This document shows positions 27,545 through 36,139 of a stretch of DNA of 64,000 bases, piece after piece. Both the position numbers and the translations under genes were made by a program. Source of the stretch: Lachnospiraceae bacterium (GTDB lineage Bacteria; Bacillota; Clostridia; Lachnospirales; Lachnospiraceae); assembly GCA_017620255.1 (NCBI GenBank), contig JAFZQU010000028.1, forward strand, positions 186,001-250,000. The letters run 5' to 3'. Numbering within the stretch: the first letter of the stretch is position 1; every line of letters starts with the position of its first letter. The notes under the pieces were generated by a model. It saw only the letters and a list, made by a program, of their open reading frames with translations, was not told where the DNA came from and searched no databases.

Positions 27545-28720
27545 TCAAGGTTGTTCATTATTCACAAAAGAAAGACTGAGTCCGACATCGCTGTTTAAAC
27601 CGGTAACGGAACTGCCGTCTCCGTAGCTCCAGATGGCGTAAGAATAAGGATAATCCGTGAAGTACGGATGCCCGTCGCTGTCAGCTCCGTCATCCTTTAC
27701 CCATACTTCATAGGCCGTCAGATCTTCCATATTCAGGCGGGCGATCAGGTCTGCTTTTCTCGCACAGATCATCGGTGTCATCCCGTAACTTCTGACCTGG
27801 TTACAGAAGGCCGTCACGATCTTTGTCCTGACATCATTTGTCAGGCCGCTCATCCGGTTGTCGCTGTCACTTAAGTCCGGCAGACAGATCGCGACCGGGT
27901 ATTTCGCTCCGATCGTGGTCGCGGATGCGATCGCATAATTTGCTTCCTCTACGGCTTCATTCTCATTGGAGGCGTTGGAATCCACGTAAACGCCAACGGT
28001 CATTTCTTCCTTTTTGGCAGATTCCGCCAAAGTATTAAAGGAAGCATCCGGCAGCACCAGACCGCTTTCCCGGTCCCTGTTGACCGCTCTCAGCATGACA
28101 TAATCGATCCCGAGTTCCTTCAGGGGATGCAGATCCGTAAAGGAACTTGCGCTGCTGAGGCTTGCCCCCTCTGTTGCTTTCTTTCCGTTCTCATCATAGG
28201 TTAAGAGCCCGTTATCCGATCTTTTTACAAAAGTCGCGGAATAGGGTGATTTTGCGATATCCAGGATCTCATACCAGGTCTTTTTCCCGTCTTTATCCGT
28301 GATCGCGATATGCGTGCCCTCATTTGGCTCCCCGTTTTCCCATTTTGTATCACCGGAATCGTTCACGCCTTCCTTGATCTTATCAGGCCTCGGTCCCTGT
28401 TCCGTAAAGACCGCGGGTTTGCCTTCGGAATGATCCGCCGTCTCCGCATCATGATCTTGCTCATCATCTGAAAACATGTCCCAGAAATCAAAATCCTTGG
28501 ATGTTTTGTTGCTCTTGCCGATGACGATATCGTCTTCTTCCGTCTCTGCGGATGCTTCTTCCTGCGCCTGATCCTTTGCTGACGGGTCCGTATGCTTTTT
28601 GGTCGTCTGGTAAAGGAGTAACAAAAACGCAAAGAAAACAAGACTGGCCGCAAGGATCGCTCCTACCACCGTCTTTTTGATCGTTTTGTCTTCTCCTGTT
28701 TCGTCATAGAATCCGGACAT
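27545..28720 (-). CDS. membrane-anchored GH25-like protein, catalytic residues apparently lost
   Basis: The 391-residue protein has a short cytoplasmic N terminus, one membrane helix at residues 16-40, an acidic linker to about residue 130, and a C-terminal domain. That domain follows the GH25 lysozyme layout: LGIDYVMLRAVNRD, then FNTLAESAKKEEMTVGVYV, then a strand PVAICLPDLSD and a final YAIWSYGDG. In active GH25 enzymes the strand carries Asp-x-Glu (for example VxFDxE); here those positions read Cys and Pro. I infer a non-catalytic wall-binding or scaffold protein. GGAGG precedes the ATG. It is divergent from apbE with a 51-base gap. Confidence 0.65.
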   Translation of the reverse strand: MSGFYDETGEDKTIKKTVVGAILAASLVFFAFLLLLYQTTKKHTDPSAKDQAQEEASAETEEDDIVIGKSNKTSKDFDFWDMFSDDEQDHDAETADHSEGKPAVFTEQGPRPDKIKEGVNDSGDTKWENGEPNEGTHIAITDKDGKKTWYEILDIAKSPYSATFVKRSDNGLLTYDENGKKATEGASLSSASSFTDLHPLKELGIDYVMLRAVNRDRESGLVLPDASFNTLAESAKKEEMTVGVYVDSNASNENEAVEEANYAIASATTIGAKYPVAICLPDLSDSDNRMSGLTNDVRTKIVTAFCNQVRSYGMTPMICARKADLIARLNMEDLTAYEVWVKDDGADSDGHPYFTDYPYSYAIWSYGDGSSVTGLNSDVGLSLSFVNNEQP

Positions 28721-28735
28721 GACCTGCCTCCGATT

Positions 28736-28765
28736 TTGACACTAAAACATGAAATATGTTAGCAT
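28736..28765 (+). promoter_or_regulatory. promoter of apbE, predicted leaderless start
   Basis: TTGACA (perfect) and TAGCAT are separated by 18 bases. The -10 ends six bases before the apbE ATG, and there is no Shine-Dalgarno sequence, so transcription should start at or next to the ATG. Confidence 0.6.
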
Positions 28766-28771
28766 ACTCAC

Positions 28772-29743
28772 ATGAAAAAATATCTGCTGATTCTAATATG
28801 CCTGCTTCTTTCCCTGTGTTTCACGGGCTGTGAAAGACAGGCTCCCTATACAAGATCCGGTTTTGCACTGGATACCTTTATCACGATCACGGTCTATGAT
28901 ACGGACAAGGCCCATGCTCAGGCCGTGCTTGACGAAGCCTTTGACAAATGCCTGTATTATGACCGTCTCTTTAACATTTCCGATCCGTCCGGAGACATTT
29001 ACCGGCTGAACCATGCAAACGGGGCAAAGACCGCAGTTTCCGAGGAAACCTACGAACTGCTGCAACTGGCCGTTTCCTATGCCGGGATTTCAGGCGGTCT
29101 GCTCGATGTGACCATCCAGCCCGTTTATGCCCTCTGGGATTTTACGAACACAGAGACCCCTTCCCTGCCTGAGCCCTCTTCGATCGAAGATGCGCTCAAG
29201 TCTGTCGATTATCACAATATCCGTTTTGAAGGCAATGGGGAGATCTCCCTGACAGATCAGGCCGGGGTCAATCCCGGTGCGATCGCAAAAGGATATATCG
29301 CAGACCGGCTGAAGGAGCTTCTGATCAGTAAAAACATCACATCAGCCATGATCAATCTGGGCGGGAACGTACAGACGATCGGAACAAAACCCGGTGACCG
29401 GCCGTTTGTGATCGGTCTGCAGAAACCCTTTGATGAAAACGGCGCCATCCTGACAGAAGTATCCGTATCAGACAGATCCGTTGTAACAAGTGGCATCTAT
29501 CAGCGTTGTTTCACCATAGACGGTAAGATCTATCATCACATCCTCGATCCGAATACCGGATATCCTGCGGATAACGGCCTGAATGCTGCCGTGATCATTG
29601 CGGATTCATCCGTGGAAGCAGATGCATTAAGCACGATCTGCATGCTTATGTCTAAAGAAGATGCCATGGCATTTCTTAAAACAAGAGAAAACGTGCAGGC
29701 CATCTTCATCGATCATGCCAATCACTTTACTGCCTGGCCGTGA
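28772..29743 (+). CDS. apbE: FAD:protein FMN transferase
   Basis: The 323-residue lipoprotein (lipobox FTGC at residues 16-19) attaches FMN to threonines in partner proteins outside the membrane. Family marks include FALDTFITITVYD, GGLLDVTIQPVY, NPGAIAKGYIADR near residue 170, INLGGNVQTIG, and HHILDPNTGYP. Its natural targets are encoded next door: RnfG and RnfD carry the flavin-accepting motifs. The last 17 bases overlap the end of rnfB on the other strand, with no terminator between. No ribosome site is visible at the start. Confidence 0.95.
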   Translation: MKKYLLILICLLLSLCFTGCERQAPYTRSGFALDTFITITVYDTDKAHAQAVLDEAFDKCLYYDRLFNISDPSGDIYRLNHANGAKTAVSEETYELLQLAVSYAGISGGLLDVTIQPVYALWDFTNTETPSLPEPSSIEDALKSVDYHNIRFEGNGEISLTDQAGVNPGAIAKGYIADRLKELLISKNITSAMINLGGNVQTIGTKPGDRPFVIGLQKPFDENGAILTEVSVSDRSVVTSGIYQRCFTIDGKIYHHILDPNTGYPADNGLNAAVIIADSSVEADALSTICMLMSKEDAMAFLKTRENVQAIFIDHANHFTAWP

Positions 29744-30521
29744 TCGCACCTTTCGGGCATTTCTCCACACAGGACATACAACCGGTACAGAGATTCTGAT
29801 CGATATGCGCAAGCGCATCCGTAACCGTGATCGCACTGCTCTCACAAACCTTTGCGCAAAGACCGCAGCCGATACAGCCTGCGCTGCAGACTTTCATGAC
29901 AGCGGGCCCCTTGTCGTGTGAAGAGCAGGCAACTGCCGTATGCGCACTGTAAGGGATCAGCTCGATCAGATTTCTGGGACAGGTTTCCACACATTTTCCG
30001 CAGGCCTTACATAGTTCGGCATCGACGGATGCAACGCCGTCCAGGATCCGGATCGCATCAAACTGGCACACCTGCACACAACTTCCGAAACCGAGGCAAC
30101 CGTATGCACATGCTTTGGCACCGCCATCCGGTACAAAAGACATCATCCGGCAATCCTGTGTTCCGTAGTATTCATATTTGCTCTGTGTCTTGTCGCAGGT
30201 CCCGGCACATTTGACAAAAGCAGTCATCCTGACGGACTCTCCCGCTTCCACACCCATGATCTCACCGATCGTGGCTGCTACCTGCGCACCGCCGACAGGA
30301 CATCCGTTTACCGGTGCTTCTCCTTTCGCGATGGCTGCAGCCAGGCCTGAACAGCCCGGATAGCCGCATCCGCCGCAGTTATTTCCGGGGAGCGCATCCA
30401 GAACCGCTTCTTCTCTCGGATCGGTCTCGACTTTAAAGTATCTGCCGAATACCCCCAAAAAGATCCCTATAAACAGTCCGACACCGCCAACGGTGGCGAT
30501 TGCTATGACAATTCCGTTCAT
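29727..30521 (-). CDS. rnfB: Rnf complex subunit B
   Basis: This iron-sulfur subunit passes electrons from ferredoxin into the Rnf complex. One N-terminal membrane helix (to about residue 25) is followed by a Fe-S domain with CGGCGYPGCSG, then clustered ferredoxin-type CX2CX2CX3C motifs, ending in CTGCMSCVEKCPKGA. I use the ATG at 30521; a TTG six bases further upstream has better spacing from AGGAGG and is a real alternative. It is the last gene of rnfCDGEAB and overlaps apbE tail to tail. Confidence 0.95.
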   Translation of the reverse strand: MNGIVIAIATVGGVGLFIGIFLGVFGRYFKVETDPREEAVLDALPGNNCGGCGYPGCSGLAAAIAKGEAPVNGCPVGGAQVAATIGEIMGVEAGESVRMTAFVKCAGTCDKTQSKYEYYGTQDCRMMSFVPDGGAKACAYGCLGFGSCVQVCQFDAIRILDGVASVDAELCKACGKCVETCPRNLIELIPYSAHTAVACSSHDKGPAVMKVCSAGCIGCGLCAKVCESSAITVTDALAHIDQNLCTGCMSCVEKCPKGAITARQ

Positions 30522-30551
30522 ATCCAAAAAATCCTCCTACCAAACAACGGC

Positions 30552-31151
30552 TTATTTCAGTCCGGAAAATCCGAAAAACGCGATCGCCATCAGACCGGCT
30601 GTGAGCAGTACATGCGGCATGCCGCGCAGTGCTTTCGGAATATTGTTATATTCCATGCTCTCGCGGAGTCCGGCCATGATCGTGATAGAGATCAGGAATC
30701 CGAAGGCAACGGCAAATCCGTTGACAACACTCTTTAAGATCGCATCGGAAAATGCGGGTTCCATTGCATAACCCTTCTGCACATTGGTCAGGGCAACGCC
30801 CAGTACCGCGCAGTTTGTTGTGATCAGCGGCAGATATACGCCGAGTGCCTGATAAAGTCCCTTCATTGATTTTTTCAGGAACATTTCCACAAACTGTACG
30901 AGTGCCGCAATGACCAGGATGAACACGATGGTCTGCAGATAGGTGATCTGCAGCGGTGCAAGCACAAACCTGTATATGATGGTTGCGACCGCGGATGCGA
31001 GTGTGATGACAAATACGACCGCAGAACCCATGCCGAGGGCCGTCTTGACTTTCTTGGAAACGCCAAGGAACGGACAGATCCCGAGGAACTGGCTCAATAC
31101 GACATTACTGATAAACGCGGATCCGATCGCGATGGTTAAAAGATTACCCAT
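30552..31151 (-). CDS. rnfA: Rnf complex subunit A
   Basis: The 199-residue integral membrane protein has six predicted helices and is homologous to RnfE and to NqrE. Marks are SNVVLSQFLGICPFLGVSKK near the N terminus, including the Cys proposed to help hold an intramembrane iron-sulfur centre with RnfE, and TTNCAVLGVAL mid-protein. It begins right after the rnfE stop codon with no gap. Confidence 0.96.
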   Translation of the reverse strand: MGNLLTIAIGSAFISNVVLSQFLGICPFLGVSKKVKTALGMGSAVVFVITLASAVATIIYRFVLAPLQITYLQTIVFILVIAALVQFVEMFLKKSMKGLYQALGVYLPLITTNCAVLGVALTNVQKGYAMEPAFSDAILKSVVNGFAVAFGFLISITIMAGLRESMEYNNIPKALRGMPHVLLTAGLMAIAFFGFSGLK

Positions 31152-31847
31152 TTATTTGTCCTCCTTTGTCACAAGAAGATTTCTTCCCGCACAGGAACGG
31201 TTCGAGCATTCCGCGCAGAGCTGGTCGCAGTTGCCGCCTTTACCGGTCGGCTTGCCGCGTTTGATGTTGATGGCATTCATGATCGCGATCAGGAAAGCCA
31301 GTACAAAGAAGGCACCGGGTGCCAGGATAAAGATCGTTAACGGTTCGTAGGCTGCAGGCAGTACCCTGTATCCGAATACGGCGCCTGTCCCGAGCAGTTC
31401 CCTGATGGAACCGATCAGCGTAAGTGCGATCGTAAAGCCAAGACCCATGCCGAGTCCGTCAAACAGGGAAAGGATCACGTTGTTCTTGGAGGCATAAGCT
31501 TCCGCCCTGCCGAGGATGATGCAGTTTACAACGATCAGCGGGATATAGAGGCCAAGCGACTTATAAAGCGACGGCAGATAGCCTTCCAGCAACAGTTCCA
31601 CTACCGTTACAAAGCTTGCGATGACCACGATGAAGGCGGGAATACGTACACCGTCCGGAATGATCTTACGAAGCATCGAGATCAGCATGTTGGATAAGAT
31701 CAGGACCACCATCGTTGTCAGCCCCATGCCGAGTCCGTTGATGGCAGATGTGGTGACCGCCAGTGTCGGACACATGCCGAGGATCAGCACAAATGTCGGA
31801 TTTTCCTTTAAGATGCCATTATACAGGCGTTCAAATATCTTTCCCAT
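31152..31847 (-). CDS. rnfE: Rnf complex subunit E with Cys-rich C-terminal tail
   Basis: The 231-residue membrane protein pairs with RnfA. The core has LILGMCPTLAVTTSAINGLGM near residue 20 and VVNCIILGRAEA mid-protein. After the last helix comes a hydrophilic tail with CDQLCAECSNRSC near residues 207-219 (CX3CX2CX4C), which could bind a metal or Fe-S centre and adds length to the family core. The gene overlaps rnfG by one base (TAATG). Confidence 0.95.
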   Translation of the reverse strand: MGKIFERLYNGILKENPTFVLILGMCPTLAVTTSAINGLGMGLTTMVVLILSNMLISMLRKIIPDGVRIPAFIVVIASFVTVVELLLEGYLPSLYKSLGLYIPLIVVNCIILGRAEAYASKNNVILSLFDGLGMGLGFTIALTLIGSIRELLGTGAVFGYRVLPAAYEPLTIFILAPGAFFVLAFLIAIMNAINIKRGKPTGKGGNCDQLCAECSNRSCAGRNLLVTKEDK

Positions 31848-32455
31848 TATTCAGCACCTCCCTGCACGGTATTCGCATAGTAAAGTCCGGCGTTAACGGC
31901 TTTCACAACGGCTTTCGTAGTGATCGTTGCACCGGATATGGCGTCGATCTCATACTCGTTCACCGCGCCTGTTTTGGTATAGGTAAACTGTGCGACTTTC
32001 TTATCCGAAAACTGACCTTTGAATTCAGGTGTGGTGGCTTTCATACCCAGACCCGCCGTTTCGGAGATATCTAAGATCTCTATCCCGTTCAGCGTTCCGT
32101 CATTCTTTACACCCATGGCAATGGTGATATCTCCGCCGTAACCTTCCGATTCGGTGACTGTCATGACAAGACCGATGGGATTCCCGGATGCATCTTTTGC
32201 AACCAGCGCTTCATCGATGGCAACGCCTACGGCACCGACCTCGTCAAGCAAGGCGTCCGCATTGGCAACATGCGAAGCATCTCCCTCTTCAAAGGACTGT
32301 GCATCCGCAAAGACTGCACGGTAGGCATCCTGTTTGGCCTGCTCCCGGGAATGCTCGATGGGCTCTTTGGTGATATCGTATACGTAGCCTAAGCACAATC
32401 CCGCGATCACGGTGATGATGGTTAAGATCAGTGTATCCTTAATGATCTTCTTCAT
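31847..32455 (-). CDS. rnfG: Rnf complex subunit G, flavinylated
   Basis: The 202-residue protein has one N-terminal membrane helix and an extracytoplasmic FMN-binding domain. The acceptor Thr for covalent FMN lies in DAISGATITT near residue 178, the motif recognised by ApbE, whose gene is adjacent to the operon. It overlaps rnfD by four bases and rnfE by one. Confidence 0.95.
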   Translation of the reverse strand: MKKIIKDTLILTIITVIAGLCLGYVYDITKEPIEHSREQAKQDAYRAVFADAQSFEEGDASHVANADALLDEVGAVGVAIDEALVAKDASGNPIGLVMTVTESEGYGGDITIAMGVKNDGTLNGIEILDISETAGLGMKATTPEFKGQFSDKKVAQFTYTKTGAVNEYEIDAISGATITTKAVVKAVNAGLYYANTVQGGAE

Positions 32456-33393
32456 CTGTTCTCACCTCCTTTGCCAAAGCACTTGGGAATGGTGAATCTC
32501 TCGATCAGGGGAACGAGCAGGTTACTGATCACGATCGCGTAACTGACGCCCTCTGCGGATGAGGAAAAGACTCGGAAGATACCGGTTAAGAGTCCCAGAA
32601 TGATACCGAATATGATCTTGCCGAGCGGTGTGATCGGGCTTGTTGCATAGTCTGTTGCCATAAAGAAGGCACCCAGCATCAGACCGCCGCCGGCAAGCTG
32701 AGCCGTCAGATAATAAGGATCCCATCCGTTTGGTCCGAACAGACCGATGAAGATCACAAAAGTCAAAAGATAAGTGAACGGAATGCGCATATCGATCACA
32801 TCGAAAAGGATCAGGAAGATCGCGCCCACCATGATGGCGATCGCACTTGTCTCGCCGATGGTTCCGGGGATCTTACCGATCACCATATCCCATGTATTGA
32901 CGTCTTCGCCTGCTTTCAGCATTGCAAGCGGGGTCGCGGTCGTGACGCCGTCAAGCGTAAAGGTCGTCATGCGCGCCGTAAAGCAGATCACCAGGAAGCA
33001 TCTGCCGCCGAGAGCCGGATTCATGAAGTTCTGGCCGATCCCGCCGAAGAACATCTTCACAACAAGGATCGCAAATACACCGCCGATCACAGCCATCCAC
33101 CAGGGAACGCTGACGGGCAGGTTCAAAGCAAGCAGCAGTCCCGTTACGATTGCGCTCAGATCTCCTACCGTAACCGGCATTTTCATGATCTTTTCATACA
33201 GGAATTCCGTCAGGACGGTTGTCGCTATACTGACAGCGATCAGAATGGCTGCCTGATAGCCGAATTGATAGATTCCAAACCCCGTTGCGGGAAGTAATGC
33301 TATGATCACCAGAAGCATGATGCGTCCGGTGGATTCCTTACTGCGTATATGGGGTGTGACTGACACGTTCATCATATCGCTCACAATAGTCAC
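32452..33393 (-). CDS. rnfD: Rnf complex subunit D
   Basis: The 313-residue membrane protein is the probable ion-conducting flavoprotein of Rnf. It has many hydrophobic helices, and the segment TLDGVTTATPLAML near residue 167 contains the Thr that receives covalent FMN in this family. The start is GTG with AAGGA upstream; an ATG six codons later is possible. It overlaps rnfG by four bases. Confidence 0.95.
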   Translation of the reverse strand: MTIVSDMMNVSVTPHIRSKESTGRIMLLVIIALLPATGFGIYQFGYQAAILIAVSIATTVLTEFLYEKIMKMPVTVGDLSAIVTGLLLALNLPVSVPWWMAVIGGVFAILVVKMFFGGIGQNFMNPALGGRCFLVICFTARMTTFTLDGVTTATPLAMLKAGEDVNTWDMVIGKIPGTIGETSAIAIMVGAIFLILFDVIDMRIPFTYLLTFVIFIGLFGPNGWDPYYLTAQLAGGGLMLGAFFMATDYATSPITPLGKIIFGIILGLLTGIFRVFSSSAEGVSYAIVISNLLVPLIERFTIPKCFGKGGENR

Positions 33394-33404
33394 CCGTATC
33401 CTTT

Positions 33405-34727
33405 CTATTTGTTTTTCTTACGATTTGCAAGAATCGTTCTTCTCTGATATTTGATGCTCTGTACAAGCTGCCGTTTGGCCGGGCAGGTGTAGGAGCAGCT
33501 GCCGCATTCCACACATTCCATGCCGTTGTACTTGACGAACTGTTCTTCGTCTCCGTTTTCGGCAAAATCAGCAAGTTTGGAAGGCATCAGCCTTGCCGGG
33601 CATACCTCCAGGCATTTCCCGCATTTGATGCACTGGCTCGGTTTCCACTTAGCCACTTCGTCCTTGCTCATGCATAGCAGCGCGGAACTGGTCTTTGTGA
33701 CCGGCACGTTTATGTCGAACAGGGCAAATCCCATCATGGGACCGCCTGAAACGATCTTCTCGGGTTTGACTTTGAAGCCGCCTGCCGCATCGATGAGCTG
33801 TGCGTAATTGGTACCGATCGGCACGATGAAGTTTCTCGGATCGTTCACCGCATCTCCCGTTACGGTCACAACCCTGTACATCAGCGGATGGCCTTCGATC
33901 ACGGCCGAAAAGACGGCACAGATCGTATCCACGTTGTTTACGATACAGCCTGCATCGGCAGGAAGCATGGAGGAGTTGATGGCACGCTTTGTGGTCGCAT
34001 AGATCAACTGGCGCTCGGAACCCTGCGGATACTTGGTCTTTAAGACCTTCACGCTGATACGGGGCTCATCGATCACAAGTTCCTTCAGTTTGCGGATACA
34101 GTCGGGTTTATTGTCTTCCACTGCCAGAATGCCCTTTGCATGGTCAAACAGCAGCAGGATGATCTTAAGACCCAGGACCAGACGCTCGGGAACTTCCATC
34201 ATGCGTCTGTAGTCACTGGTCAGATACGGTTCACACTCGGAACAGTTTGCAATGACGTAGTTGATCTTGTCAGGCTCTTTCGGTGAAAGCTTTACATGCG
34301 TCGGGAATCCCGCACCGCCCATGCCGACGATACCGGCTTCTCTGATCAGTGTCAGGATATCTTCCTTTGTCATATCTTCCACGGGTTTGACAGGCATCGG
34401 CGGCGCTTCCTCATACAGGCCGTCGTTGTCTATGATAATGCAGTCCACACGGTCTCCCGTGACGGTCAGACGTTTCTCGATCGTACGTACCGTGCCGGAT
34501 ACGGAAGCATAGACAGGCGAGGACACAAAGCCGGCCGCTTCTGCGATCTTCTGCCCTTTCAGTACCCTCTCTCCCGCTTCCACGATCGGTGTGGCAGGCG
34601 CGCCGATATGCATGGACAGGGGATATACCATCTCTCCCTGCGGAACGATCTCCTGGATCGGTTTGTCTTTGGAAAGATCTTTGCCGTCATACGGATGAAT
34701 ACCGCCTTTAAAAGTTAATGTCGCCAT
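33405..34727 (-). CDS. rnfC: Rnf complex subunit C
   Basis: The 440-residue soluble subunit faces the cytoplasm and exchanges electrons with NAD+. The family start FKGGIHPYDGKDL, the nucleotide-site segment GIVGMGGAGFPTHVKL near residue 131, and two C-terminal 4Fe-4S motifs (CIKCGKCLEVCP and CVECGSCSYTCP) are present. It leads the operon after a TGTTATAAT promoter and has GGAAGGG as ribosome site. Confidence 0.97.
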   Translation of the reverse strand: MATLTFKGGIHPYDGKDLSKDKPIQEIVPQGEMVYPLSMHIGAPATPIVEAGERVLKGQKIAEAAGFVSSPVYASVSGTVRTIEKRLTVTGDRVDCIIIDNDGLYEEAPPMPVKPVEDMTKEDILTLIREAGIVGMGGAGFPTHVKLSPKEPDKINYVIANCSECEPYLTSDYRRMMEVPERLVLGLKIILLLFDHAKGILAVEDNKPDCIRKLKELVIDEPRISVKVLKTKYPQGSERQLIYATTKRAINSSMLPADAGCIVNNVDTICAVFSAVIEGHPLMYRVVTVTGDAVNDPRNFIVPIGTNYAQLIDAAGGFKVKPEKIVSGGPMMGFALFDINVPVTKTSSALLCMSKDEVAKWKPSQCIKCGKCLEVCPARLMPSKLADFAENGDEEQFVKYNGMECVECGSCSYTCPAKRQLVQSIKYQRRTILANRKKNK

Positions 34728-34761
34728 CTTTTACCCTTCCTGATTCAAATATTGTCGAATT

Positions 34762-34770
34762 ATTATAACA
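34762..34770 (-). promoter_or_regulatory. extended -10 promoter of the rnf operon
   Basis: The minus strand reads TGTTATAAT about 35 bases upstream of rnfC. No good -35 box was found at normal spacing. It lies in the 117-base gap shared with the divergent gene at 34845. Confidence 0.6.
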
Positions 34771-34785
34771 CATATCAAACATTCC

Positions 34786-34814
34786 TTGTCATTTTTTTCA
34801 AACAATCGTATCAT
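34786..34814 (+). promoter_or_regulatory. promoter of the 168-residue unknown gene
   Basis: TTGTCA and TATCAT are separated by 17 bases, about 30 bases before the ATG, which has GAGGAGA upstream. Confidence 0.6.
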
Positions 34815-34844
34815 GGAAATGCACCGTTTCAAAGAGGAGAAAAA

Positions 34845-35351
34845 ATGCGCTACGAATGCCTGATGGATCTGAAAATTCAATATCTGTCGCATACAGAGCA
34901 TCCCTATACGGACCTTTTGGGGAATGATCAGAAAGAACTGCTGATCACCTATGAAACAACAGAGGCTCCCGAAAAGATCATCCTGTTCCGCGATCCCTTT
35001 TGCATGGTCTATCACGGGACTGTCCTCAAGTTGCGTCTTCCGATCCTGAACGCCGAGTTGAAACGGTTCTTCGAAAACTACAAGGACTACTGCTACCTGC
35101 CGGATGAAGATACCTGCATTTTAAAAGAACTGGCCGGCGGCGTGGATCCCGCACACATCCAAAATGCAAAAAAAGAAACCTGCTATATCAGATACAGAGG
35201 TCTCTTTATTCCGCAACTTCATACCAATGTGGCCGCATTCCGGCAGGATTATAAAAGCAGGATCACTTATCAGATCTATGATCCGGGAGAGATCACAAAA
35301 GAATTCAGCGAAGAGATCGCTCCTGCCGTGATCGGTTATCTCAACCGTTGA
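34845..35351 (+). CDS. conserved hypothetical protein, 168 residues
   Basis: I do not recognise a family. The protein is soluble, without signal peptide or membrane segment, and rich in aromatic and acidic residues; it contains CYLPDEDTCILKEL and GLFIPQLHTNVAAF. The start at 34845 is chosen because GAGGAGA lies seven bases upstream; a longer in-frame start at 34752 would overlap the promoter. Its stop codon directly abuts the stop of cheR on the other strand. Divergent from the rnf operon. A link to chemotaxis or Rnf is possible by position only. Confidence 0.75.
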   Translation: MRYECLMDLKIQYLSHTEHPYTDLLGNDQKELLITYETTEAPEKIILFRDPFCMVYHGTVLKLRLPILNAELKRFFENYKDYCYLPDEDTCILKELAGGVDPAHIQNAKKETCYIRYRGLFIPQLHTNVAAFRQDYKSRITYQIYDPGEITKEFSEEIAPAVIGYLNR

Positions 35352-36134
35352 TCATTTCGTCTTCTTCTGATAATAGAACGAATTCCGTCTCTCGTAGCCA
35401 TGACTCTTATGATTCATGATCTGTTCCGTGCTTCCGATGAACAGGATCCCGTCCTCCACAAGCGCATCGTTGAATTTATCATAAACCTCTGCTTTGGATT
35501 CCTCGGTAAAATAGATCAGTACGTTTCTGCATACGATCATATTGCATTTATCCGGATACGGATCCTTTAACAGATTGTGCTGTTTGAATTCCACACGGGA
35601 TTTGATCTCATCCGCGATCTGATAGGAATTCCCGATCTTCTTGAAATACTTTTCTTTCAGATCCTTGGGCACAGCCGCGATACTCTTTTCGGCATACAGT
35701 CCGGTCTTGGCCTGCGCGATCACCTGTTTGTCAAGGTCCGTTGCAAGGATCCTGATCTGGTTTAAAGGCATATGCCTCGACAGAGCCATAACAAGTGAAT
35801 ACGGTTCGTCACCTGTGGAACAGGCGGCACTCCAGATCTTTAAGTTTTTGCCAAACGCCTTGATCAGTTCCGGTATAAATGTCTTGTCCATCAGTTCCCA
35901 CTGATCCGGATTCCTGTAGAACTCGGAAACGTTGATCGTGAGATAATTGACAAACTCTTCGAACAGATCCTTGTCAGACTTGATCGCACTTACAAAAGCA
36001 TCATATCCCTCAATATGATGCTTTCTGATCAGTGTATCGATCCTGCGCTTCATCTGCGCTTCTTTATAAGCTGAAAGATCAATACCTGTAAGACGTAAGA
36101 TCGCGCCTTTGAATCCTTCGTAGTCGTAAGCCAT
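35352..36134 (-). CDS. cheR: chemotaxis protein methyltransferase CheR
   Basis: The 260-residue enzyme methylates glutamates in chemoreceptors using S-adenosylmethionine. It has the N-terminal helical domain (residues 1-80), then the SAM-binding IWSAACSTGDEPYSLVM near residue 102, ILATDLDKQVIAQA, and MIVCRNVLIYF near residue 207. AGAGGAAT is the ribosome site. It follows rpsA by five bases. With the CheY/CheX-like pair at 2.7 kb it suggests a motile or at least chemosensory organism, but no flagellar genes are seen. Confidence 0.95.
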   Translation of the reverse strand: MAYDYEGFKGAILRLTGIDLSAYKEAQMKRRIDTLIRKHHIEGYDAFVSAIKSDKDLFEEFVNYLTINVSEFYRNPDQWELMDKTFIPELIKAFGKNLKIWSAACSTGDEPYSLVMALSRHMPLNQIRILATDLDKQVIAQAKTGLYAEKSIAAVPKDLKEKYFKKIGNSYQIADEIKSRVEFKQHNLLKDPYPDKCNMIVCRNVLIYFTEESKAEVYDKFNDALVEDGILFIGSTEQIMNHKSHGYERRNSFYYQKKTK

Positions 36135-36139
36135 GAATC

